30,368 nt of DNA, taken from positions 1 through 30,368 of the forward strand of contig CAJNOQ010001562.1 of NCBI GenBank assembly GCA_905250885.1. The letters run 5' to 3'. Both the position numbers and the translations under genes were made by a program. The notes below the pieces were generated by a model. It was not told where the DNA came from. It searched no databases and saw only the letters and a program-made list of their open reading frames with translations. Source of the stretch: Didymodactylos carnosus. Taxonomy: Eukaryota; Rotifera; Eurotatoria; Philodinida; Philodinidae. Of the stretch, positions 20,994-30,368 are shown piece by piece (positions within the stretch are counted from its first letter, which is position 1; each line of letters begins with the position of its first letter).

Positions 20994-22814
20994 AAATCAG
21001 CAAGCTAAAATCATTCTCATAAATTAATGAAAAAATATATACTACCTTTTCTGAGTTTAAAGTGGAAGAGATTGTCCAATAAAGGAGACGAAAAATTAAG
21101 ACAAATGGCCCTCTTTCCCTATTCAAAACAGATATTCTGAATGAAATCATCATCAGATCATGATTCTACAGTAAAGAAAGCCATATAAAGGAAAATAACC
21201 GGTGCAGACAAGTACTAGATTCTTCCGATTTATTTCCTTTACCTTTTTTCAAGTTCTGTAAGCGGGTGATGCAAGTAAAACTCAGGAGGCAACTGTAATT
21301 TGCTGTCACTGAAACAATTCGAACTAACAACAATCATCTTTGCTCTTCTTAACGCCATCCACTTCGTATAGATTATTGATTTATAACATTCACATTTTAT
21401 CGACGCGTTTATCTTCATTTTTGTATATTTGTCTTTGTATTCACATTCAAACAGAATGAAAATTTGCAAACGAAAGAAAAAAACGAGTAGAAACAAAACA
21501 AAAACAGTGTAAGGAAGAGCAAAAAGTACTAATATAATAATAACAGTAAATTATTGAAACAAACACAAAAAAACTCTGATTTATACATGTAACCATCAAG
21601 AAAATTTAAAGTAAAAAAAGAAGAACTCATTGTGTCTCGACTTTTAATTATGCGCACTTGTCTCTCGAATAGTCAACATAATGAAAAACATCGATTTTTG
21701 TTTGAAACTATGAGTTCATATAAAATTTGACTATTTTTTCATAACGAACATAAGATTCTAAGAAAATAAGTGATTTGTGCCGTTGAATGCAAATATAAGA
21801 TAAGATAAGATAAGACGCTACATGTGCATGAAGAAAGAGGGTGTTCTCAAATTTTATGACGGTTTCTACAGCAACATTTGAACCGGTGAGAAAAGAAGTG
21901 ATACTTTAGGAATGAATATTTTTCTCATGAGGTGTAGAATATCCTAAATGTTAATGTCTCGATGATTAAAGTATTTCTCGAATTGAACTTTATTTTGAGT
22001 AGTTATAGATGTTATAGATTAAAATATCATATATTTTTCATTCGAGAATGCTACGATTACAATTATTTCTTTTATCTTTTTTTATTTATGCGTTTCTTTC
22101 TATTAGAAAAAAAAACAGTTATTAGGGGAGAAAAAAATATCAAGACACAAACTGTTCAGATAAAAAAAGCAGTAACAAAGAAAACATATTCTTGTTTTTG
22201 TCGTTGTTATTGAACTTTGGCGATATTCGGATTGATTATCTTCGTTGTTTACATACAAAAATGACTAATACATACACACAAACACATAAACACACACGTA
22301 TCGAAAAAAATTCATTGTGCATATTAGACTAGGAGGAATGAATGAGCGTTTAAATTTTTCACAACAACAACAGTAGAAATTAGAAAAGAGAAGACGATAT
22401 GTGGACGTTCTTAACTGGATAAATCCAGACCTTTTTAACGATAGTTTAATTATTTTTTTCTTTGTTTATTATTTTTAGCAAGCAACAAATTTCTTTTTTT
22501 ATACACATCCATATATTATGTTTGAAGAGAGAGAAAGACACACAGACAGAAAATACTTTAATAAAAAAAATGAAGAAAATGTGAAACCAAATAAAAAAAA
22601 AGAAAGAAACTTCTTAACAGATTTTGTTTTTTTGTTTCTTTAAAAATACATTTACATTTACACAAGAACAATAAACAACAACAATTATAATGAAAACAAG
22701 AAATTATTTTTTTCGTGACATACATACCAGATCTTTTTTATATGCAAGCATACGCATACATGTATAAAAAAAATCAACACAAAAAAATTTCTAAGTAATA
22801 ATTCTAATGTTCAC
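20994..22814. other. Intergenic region between the racemase-family gene and CK1-gamma
   Basis: Non-coding and AT-rich. It contains the promoter side of the racemase-family gene and the downstream side of the kinase gene. A (GATAA)n run of about four units lies at 21796-21815. Short open frames here are low-complexity. No separate gene is supported. Confidence 0.4.
21796..21815. repeat. AAGAT pentanucleotide microsatellite
   Basis: Four tandem copies of the 5-mer ATAAG/GATAA. It also makes a cluster of GATA-factor core sites about 0.8 kb upstream of the racemase-family start, which may be chance. Confidence 0.6.
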
Positions 22815-22820
22815 TGTGTA

Positions 22821-22888
22821 GATTCGTATATATATATATATATGGAAAGAGAGCTATATATATATATAAAATGAATGTGTAACGAATC
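22821..22888 (-). repeat. Hairpin in the CK1-gamma 3' flank
   Basis: GATTCGT (22821-22827) and ACGAATC (22882-22888) are perfect inverted arms. Each is followed inward by a TA dinucleotide run, so a long AT stem can form. It starts about 160 nt beyond the kinase stop codon and may lie in its 3' untranslated region if the AATAAA at 22992-22987 is not used. Confidence 0.45.
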
Positions 22889-22986
22889 AAGAGAAAACGT
22901 GTAGATGATGATCGGGTCAACTACAAATGGAAAAAAATGAAAGCAAGAATTAAGACACATGTCATCGTTTGAGGATACGTACGTAT

Positions 22987-22992
22987 TTTATT
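22987..22992 (-). terminator. Candidate polyadenylation signal AATAAA for CK1-gamma
   Basis: AATAAA on the minus strand, 57 nt after the stop codon at 23049. Position is right for a short 3' UTR; in AT-rich DNA such hexamers are frequent, so confidence is limited. Confidence 0.4.
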
Positions 22993-23048
22993 TGAGTTTA
23001 TATAAACTGTTCATATAGTTGAAAAACCGTACAATAATATTAGTAAAA

Positions 23049-26000
23049 CTATTTTCTTGATTGTTTATTTGTATGTCGAGTACGTCGATTGAAAAAACAA
23101 CAACATCTAAACGAATAAAAAGTGTATAAAATCAATGTTGATTTATTTTGTTCACATTCATCCACATTAGATTATTTTTAATTATTATGCTTATCATATT
23201 CCCGTTTCCCTGTCAATGTGGATTTAAACACATGCGGTATTTCTCAGAATTTCTGAAATATTTTCTAATATGTTGTTTTTCAAGGTGGGGTCTTGAATTT
23301 TACATTTAAATTTGAAATAGGTCGCTATCTTAGCCAAATAGGGGACTAATGTGCATTTAATACATTATGACCTATCATCAACAAAAAACTTGAAAATAGC
23401 ACGAAATGTATAAAAATGTTTGTCCTATACACTTCACATAAAAATTAAGCTTTAAAAACTTAAACTTTTATGCATTAATTCAATAAAAACGTAAAAAAAC
23501 AAACAGAATATATGGTACGCTTTTTTATTAAAATTCTGACCTCTTTATATGATCTTCGATCAAGGTCTGCAATAGATAAATCGACACAGTTTTTTATCTA
23601 TCAGAATATGACCGTTAAATCGAAGCAAAAAAAAGCGAGTACAACTCCAAAGCGAAATTTTAGAAATAATACAAAACTGAGCAAATTTTGGCTGCTACTT
23701 GCCGAATTTGAACATCAAAACAACCTTTGGATAAAATAAATAGATGATCAGAATGTACGTGAACAACGGAGACAAATGAGATATAAATCTCATATTCTCT
23801 AAAAATCCAGTTTTTGGTCGAAACTCATCCTTGGTATCACCCAAAAAAAATTGAAAATAAATACTCTTGAAAATCGAGTTACTTTAGTTCATTTCAATGT
23901 ATAATCAAACAGCTTCACGTTTTAAGTGAAGAGCAGTAGATAAAACTATAAAACAGAAGAAATAAGGGCGAGTTTATCGGTCGAAAATTTGTTCTGAACT
24001 TGGTGAAATATGTAATTTATTTTTCGTTCACCTCTTTTCTGCTATTTTCAAAGTTTTTCAACCATCAGTTTGAGTTAGTGATAGGACATATGTGTCAAAT
24101 GCAAAATCGAAATTTTTGCGAAAGTAATGAAATGGAAATCTGAACCAGAAGTTATCCTAATACGCGTTCCGCAGAATAAAATCAATCCTATTGTAGTCAA
24201 AACAGTGACATTAACTCCATTCCTGCTTTACGTATTCTGTTTGTCCGACTAACTAAATTGAGAAAGCAAAACCCCACACTTAATCAAACTAGAACAATCG
24301 TTTTTCGAAGTTCTAAAGAATACAGAACAAGGAGACAATCGAACAATGCTTAACCTTTTTATAATTAACTTATGATGTTAGATTGACGTAGACCACATTC
24401 ACCATAGATGAGACATGCTTATAAACGAACAAAATTAAGCGGAGGCAAAACGAAAATAGTAGTTCATAAAGACCGTGCATCCCGAATGAAGGTTTCAAAT
24501 TTTTAGCTGTAATAATTTTAAAATAATAAATAATAGTTTTTATATCTATCAACCGAACATATTATTGTTAAATTTTATAAAAGCTTAAAATTCTTTTTCC
24601 ATTACAGAAAGAGCAATTAATAAGTAAATGTCAAAATGAGCGAGTATCATAAACGGTATTATTGTTTTTTTTAATGTCTCTTACATTCTACTTGAAGAAT
24701 CATCAGCACTATATGAGTTCAATTCATCACTTTTACGTCTAGAATAAGTCGATATAATGGATAAATGAGATAATAGCAGAAGTGTATACAATTTTGAAAG
24801 TTTGATCTTTCACCATAGCCCCTTTCCACGTCGATGGAAAAAAAACATTCAAGAAAGAATTGTAGAAAATACCCTCGCTAGACAGACAACCGTCTAACGA
24901 TCGAGTTACCCAATCAGATTATATAAATGATGAAGTAAATAAAAAAATATTCGTATTATGTATAGTACCATCTCTCGTTCAAAAAATTGAGTTAAAAGGC
25001 GCTCACAAAATACATACAAGCATAAAAAACACAAGAACTTACTTTGTGTCGCTAACAACATCAACATTTGGTGGTGATAATGGCGCAATGGGTGCATGTT
25101 CATGTGTAATGGGTTCATCACCTTGATCTGTCGAATTAATTACCTGGAAAACAATGAGAACGAATAAATTAACAATATATCTTTCAATTAATGAATCAGT
25201 GAACAGAATTAAATTGTATAGTTCGTAAATAATAAAAACGAAATGAACAAATCAATTTTATTATACAAAGGTAACAGAAGTTTAATATAAAGTAAACGTA
25301 ATAAAGAATATCAAGTGAAGGTTGTGTACGAACTAATCTGACTGGGTTTGATTCTGGTGCTATTTAACAAAATTTTCATCTAAGGCTTATTTTAAAGACA
25401 AACGAACATATAATCATAAACAAATTCATACAATTACTGTCAAATTCTGCAAAAAATTTGTTTTTTTCCTCTCGAGGACAAAATTTATGATACAAAACGG
25501 TACATTTTTCAATGATATTTAAATAAATAATTAGACTACTGATTTCATGAGAAAAAAGGGTATGCATTACTACCACTAAAACAACGAAGCAGTGAATAAT
25601 CGAAGAGTATTGAGTGTTAGTTAATACAGGAAGACAATTTACGAGGGACATTTGTAGTTGAAATCGATACATGGAAACATTGACAACAATGTTTTGTTTT
25701 CCTACTTTCTCTCACCTGTAATGAACCGTGCAATAGATGATTGACAGGCAAAACAAGCTCTGTACCAACAACATTTTTGTCTGTCTGTTGCTATCAGATA
25801 TAGAGAGATGTTTATTTGTCTTTACGATATCAAGAAACGCGCGCATTGCAAAATAATAAGTAAAGGAAAAAAAAGCCAAGCAAAGAAGTCTAGATGAAAC
25901 GCTTACTCTATTTGGAAGAGATCGTGGTAAAGGACTAGATAAATCTGGAGGATAAGAATTAACTTGTGTATTTCCCGTACTCTAAATAGAGAAAAAAAAG

Positions 26001-28797
26001 CAATTACAAGTTAAAAAAAACATTCAAAATGCATAAGTGTCAAAAATAATAAATTAGTCTGCAAGTATCAACTGAAAAAAAAGAGTAGCAGCGATTAGCC
26101 TATTTGACATCGTCATTATAATCTTACAGACGTATTATAGTATTTAGAACCTAATGATCGTAATAATATCATATTAAATGATTCTCGATTATTATTGATA
26201 GATTTTGAATTAAAAGCAAGTCCAACAGCAGCAGACGTTACTTGTTGGAGCTGATGATGATGAATGTGATGACGATTATTCGATGGTAATTGCCATTTTG
26301 GAGTTGTTGATGCAATTCGTGGTTCATGAGATGGCTTAATATTTATTACGAATAACAGATCGATAATGGGAATAATGGACGAAAGACAAATGATAATTAA
26401 AACAACTTACTCTATTTTGTAATTTTTGCATTTTTTCTACCCAATCAAAATTCCAATCACAAACAAAATTACGACTATCCATTAAATCTTTAAATAATTT
26501 TCTTAAATATTCATACTAAAACAATCGAACGAGAGATAATATTAACATAAGAGATTAAGAAATGATGGAAATTATCACATACATTAGGCGTTTCAAAGAA
26601 ATCCAAATTTCGTACATATTTTAAATATTTTCCAAATTCTTCTGTGAAATTAAAATAATACATTCAATATATTTCTATTTACATAAAAGGAAGGATTTTT
26701 CTTTTATACCTGGCTGATTTTGACATAAAACTTCGATATGTGTTGCTCGTTTTGTATCACCAATTTTTTGATAACGTTCTTTCAATGTTTCAGCTTTTAA
26801 ACCTTGCCATGGCAAACTTCCTCTCAAAAAATACATGAACATATGGCCCAGTGCTTCGAGATCATCACGGCGACTTTGTTCTAGAAAAAAAGCACAAGAA
26901 AGGATGAAAAATTAAATATCATTTCATTAGTGCTCAACATCCCACTTAAGATATATGACTAGAGAAAGTGCTGTTATGTACCAATTGAATAACAACCCAA
27001 ACTCGAAAGAAAATGTAGTTATTATTCAGACTGTTCTACTCAGAAGAAAGAAGTTTACTTCTACAGAAAAAACTTCTATACATGTAAATGTCGTCAGAAA
27101 TATATGTTATCATCAGTAACAAAACAGGTAAAAGGTGTTGTTGAACATCATCCGACATTATCCATGATCCCTTATCAGAGTTAAATCGAAAATGCTAGTT
27201 TTGTTTGAGTACATTACTTTTTCTAAGATTCATAAGTGTATAATCAAACAACAAACAGAGCTGAAAAGTATCCCATTTTAGCCTAAACATTTTTTTTCTA
27301 CAATGACAAACAAGCAAAGTATTACGGTTAGTTCATTTAAGTCAGACAAAGTTTAGAGAAGACTATCTTCATATGTAAGAACCTTATTTCTTTCAAACTA
27401 TGCATCGTAGTTCAAGATAAACTTTGCTTAATTAACATTATAAAGTTAAACTACATTTCCGACGCATTTCCAATCTTTGTGCTTTATTTGACTGAAGAGT
27501 TTTACATCTCACAAAAAGTAACACACTCACATTTCCTGACTGGTACCTGCAAACAAGTCCAAGACACTAATAGAAGATCTATTCAATATTTCCTCTTTCA
27601 ACTGTAGAATGTGCCATATGTGCTTGAGAAAAAAGGTCATTACACGTATTAGATATCCTCATTTCAATATGTATACAAATGGTACACTATTTTACATAAA
27701 ATACAATAATTTACCTTTTCCTAGATGTGTATTGATACTCATATATCTTGCTGTGCCCGTTAAACTTTTATGTTCTCGAAATGGTATATGTCTTCCTGTT
27801 TCTGGATCAATATATTCTTTGGCTAATCCAAAATCAATTATGTGAATTAGATGCTGTTTACGTGTTGAACTTCTACCAATTAAAAAATTTTCTGGTTTCA
27901 CATCACGATAAATTAGATTTTTTGAATGAACATATTCCATTCTGGTAATCTAAATAAAAACAATTAAAATAAAAACTTGATGATATAAAAGCATCATTTT
28001 ACACATTCATACCAGTTGTATAGCAATCATTAAAACTGTTTTTAACGTAAACTTTCTTTCACAATTGTCAAATAAATCCTCTAAGCTTGGTCCCAATAAT
28101 TCTATCACAAGTGCATTATATTTACCACAAGGTCCAAAATAATGAACTTGAGGTATTCCTTCTAAAATGAAAATAAGAAAAATATCATTAGTCGAATGAT
28201 GATACATTCGCAATTAGCTAACTATACTACTAAATGAAACAAGAAAAACAGTACCTGCAGTACCAAGTTGTCGGTAAAAACGATATTCAAGGTGCAGTTG
28301 TGGTGCACGTGATTTCATTGGCTCCTGAATGAAACAAATATAAAAACATTAGAACATCCATTTATCATCATCGCGGAAAAACGAATACTCACAAGTTTAA
28401 TTGCTACATGTTCACTATTGTACAAATTTTTACCTAAAATAAGAGCGAATTTTTTAAAGTTAATTACATCTAATAGACTTTTATCTGTTGCGCACTTACC
28501 TAGTCTTATTTCTCCAAAATTACCCGCCCCAATTCGTTTTCCTACTCTAAAATTTGGACCAACCATCAGCATGGCATTTGGTCCGGTTGTCGAGCTCACA
28601 AGAGCTGATAGTGTTGTCGTATTAGGATCATTATCAGGTTTTAAAGTATTTTTATTGACATTTGTACTGAGTCCCGGTCCTCGTCCGGTTCGAACATCAC
28701 TTGGCACAATTGAGGCTGTTGATTGAGGTTGAGTTTGTTGCTGCGGTTGACCCTGCAGACTAAGCTGTTTCTCCTTAACATCATTGTTATCCTCCAT
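23049..28797 (-). CDS. CSNK1G: Casein kinase I gamma, palmitoylated Ser/Thr kinase
   Basis: Membrane-associated Ser/Thr kinase, known elsewhere to phosphorylate LRP6 and act in Wnt signalling. Thirteen exons join in frame: 28500-28797, 28393-28433, 28255-28324, 28013-28161, 27715-27949, 26710-26880, 26583-26641, 26411-26515, 26128-26334, 25907-25981, 25716-25790, 25043-25143, 23049-23106. The protein has 547 residues, longer than vertebrate forms (roughly 420-460). An 80-residue Gln/Ser/Thr-rich head is followed by the glycine loop [12 protein letters not shown] (89-100), K112 in [13 protein letters not shown] with D202, and DFG at 225-227 within [13 protein letters not shown], a gamma-type signature. 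[18 protein letters not shown] and [20 protein letters not shown] follow. The linker after the kinase is His/Ser-rich. The last exon encodes [11 protein letters not shown] (Cys 530-532), matching the gamma-specific palmitoylation tail. The ATG at 28797 is the first in frame. All splice sites are GT-AG. Confidence 0.95.
23107..25042 (-). other. Large intron 12 of CK1-gamma (1936 bp)
   Basis: Begins GTAAGT directly after the AA of a split lysine codon and ends TTTAG before ATGTTGTTG. The plus-strand open frame at 23512-23739 and the minus-strand one at 24370-24552 have no recognisable features. If the intron is kept, translation ends at once (AAG then TAA), giving a kinase without the Cys tail. 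Confidence 0.7.
26881..27714 (-). other. Intron 5 of CK1-gamma (834 bp)
   Basis: Unusually long beside the 63-93 bp introns around it; starts GTAAAT and ends TTCTAG. No coding or repeat signature was recognised inside. Confidence 0.75.
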
Positions 28798-30189
28798 TCA
28801 AATATCATGGAGAATGAACGTCATAGGGAAAACAGCTTAATGCCGACGCTTTAGTTCAATTGAAAATAAATAAACAAATTTATTTCAAAAACAATTACGA
28901 GACATATCTAACAATGGTCTATAACAAATTTAATCTTTATGTCGAAATTCAACAACAGTAATGATCTTCTTAACGTTATTGGCTTGAATAACTAACTAAA
29001 TCTAAAAAAAGTAAGAAAGTAATATTTTGTTTTAATTAGACATTATTCTTAAGAAAAAGAATTATAGGATATCTTGTGTAAAAATTTAGATGTACTAAAG
29101 TGCTAAATGTCTGCTGATAACTAGCAATGCGTAGTGTCTTTTTCCTATGGATGCATATGGATACGTTAATATGCTCTTTGAAATTGTTTTAGTTCTCCTA
29201 AAAAGCATTCTTGGAAAGAAAAATGAAGTGAAGAAGCATGGTTTTTAGTGTTTTCCCATTCACCGGTCAACGTCTCGTTGCTATCAAAGTTCTAGTGACG
29301 TGTGTAGTGAGATACTTTTACAGTGATCGCGTTCTCCGAAACAATTTCGCTTATAAAAACGAAACTCTTTTTCAAATCATATACCACACTGGCCTAGAAT
29401 TTCATTCTAAAAAAGTAAAAATCCTTGGTTTTTCAATGATGGTCACCTCACTAAATCAGAAGATCCTAAAAGCTTTAAATTAAATTACCAATACTTGTCA
29501 TATTAGTGAACAAAACCAAGAAGTTAATAAGTGAACAAATAAATGATCTTCTCTTCACTCTCACTCACAGATATACCCGTACGACAAAGAATAGACCAAT
29601 AAAAAATATTTAAGACAGCCATTTATTATGCTTAAGCGCATATAGCGACATATCAATGCAGACACCAAGGATAATGTATTTTGTTTATCACTAGGATACT
29701 CCTTAAAAAGTATAATTCAAATGGCATTGATATTAATATTGAAAAGCAAACAAATAAAATCGAGTGTCTGTTAAGTGCATTAGTTTTGTTTATTTTTATT
29801 CAAAACATAAGTAATTTTGAGTTTGTAATTGCATGAATTATTAGCATAGCGTAATGAAATCAGATGCCATTATCATTCGAGATTGAAACAAGTGCATGCA
29901 ATAGCGGATTTAGAATGACCAAAAATGACCTAAAGAATGACCTAAAAAAGAAAATTTTTGTGTATCACCAGCAAGGAAACGTTTTATGGCTGTCAGCAAT
30001 GCACACATCACTTCCCATACAATCTCTAGATTGGCTAGTGATAGGTATGCTTCAACGCCAGTTAAAAACGGGGGCATACCTAGTCAGTGAGTGAGTCCTT
30101 TGAACGCTTGCAAACACTGAATCATTAGAAACTTAGGTGCTCGCTCCGCGCTGAACCAAATTAGATAAAAATTGGGTCCAGGTGCAAAT
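28798..30189. other. Region upstream of CK1-gamma
   Basis: Presumed promoter side of the kinase gene. No TATA box or initiator could be assigned with confidence. The plus-strand open frames at 29238-29483 and 29864-30094 show no family motif. A 9-bp inverted repeat, TAGGTATGC (30042-30050) with GCATACCTA (30074-30082), and a short triplet of AATGACC words near 29914-29942 are the only structure seen. Confidence 0.4.
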
Positions 30190-30368
30190 TTCTCGGTAAA
30201 TCCAATAGCGGGTTCCTGTTCGTTTCATTTTGACTTCTTCTCTGGTATTGACATGATCTATGTGGTTTTTGAAATAAAATTTAGGCAAAAACCACATAGA
30301 TCATGTCAATACCAGAGAAGAAGTCAAAAATGAAACGAACAGGATCCCGCTATTGGATTTACCGAGAA
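30190..30368. repeat. Near-perfect palindrome at the window end
   Basis: The left arm 30190-30270 and right arm 30287-30368 are reverse complements apart from one substitution (GGGTTCC against GGGATCC) and one extra T in a T-run. The spacer is 16 bases. The right arm reaches the last base of the window, so the repeat may continue. It may be a foldback or terminal-inverted-repeat element, or a hairpin artefact of assembly or amplification if this is a contig end. Confidence 0.85.

Noticed and set aside
22320-22375. Alternative Cys-Cys-Cys last exon for CK1-gamma (TGTTGTTGTGAAAAATTT)
   Set aside because: No AG acceptor in the right phase precedes it, and the sequence after the Cys run lacks the FF-basic tail; the exon at 23049-23106 fits fully.
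28418-28726. 102-codon plus-strand open frame
   Set aside because: Antisense to exon 1 and intron 1 of the CK1-gamma gene.
29238-30094. Plus-strand open frames upstream of CK1-gamma
   Set aside because: No recognisable domain and no splice partners; probably random open frames.

Overview
The window is AT-rich eukaryotic nuclear DNA. Three spliced protein-coding genes can be reconstructed, all on the minus strand, with GT-AG introns mostly of 52-150 bp. Short introns, Asn/Ser/Thr-rich linkers and many small decayed DNA transposons and non-LTR retrotransposons suggest a small-bodied invertebrate. A bdelloid-like rotifer is my best guess, but the sequence alone does not prove it; other AT-rich protostomes such as mites remain possible. 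Nothing bacterial, no CRISPR array, and no rRNA or convincing tRNA gene was seen.

Layout. 1-1321: non-coding, with a TATA box next to a heat-shock-element-like motif but no gene behind it. 1322-2437 (-): decayed ORF1-like fragment of a non-LTR retrotransposon. 2937-4386 (-): complete four-exon NK-class homeobox gene, closest by recollection to NK7. 4420-12150: long non-coding stretch with two hAT-type MITEs (5392-5673 and 9517-9646, each with an 8-bp target duplication) and a GC-richer block at 11200-11600. 12160-12730 (+): decayed endonuclease/RT fragment. 12770-13880: about 1.1 kb of degenerate repeats built from CGTTATAAYGC-like words. 14004-17340: nest of transposons, with a 403-bp palindrome, a smaller inverted repeat, an RT pseudogene split by an 815-bp hAT element with perfect 8-bp target duplications, and a 77-bp direct repeat at both sides. 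17574-18559: further repeat fragments. 19724-20993 (-): four-exon serine racemase / serine-threonine dehydratase family gene. 23049-28797 (-): 13-exon casein kinase I gamma gene. Its last 58-bp exon lies beyond a 1.9-kb intron and encodes a Cys-Cys-Cys tail. 30190-30368: nearly perfect palindrome that runs to the window edge.

The three genes have unrelated roles (transcription factor, PLP amino-acid enzyme, membrane-anchored kinase), and I see no sign that they act together. The intact genes lie outside the transposon nest. The points most worth a second look are the CK1-gamma terminal exon and its possible intron-retention isoform, the lost metal-site residues in the racemase-family enzyme, the nested hAT-in-LINE insertion, the two large palindromes and the degenerate 12.8-13.9 kb array. 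I found no clear evidence of a wholly new multi-gene system.
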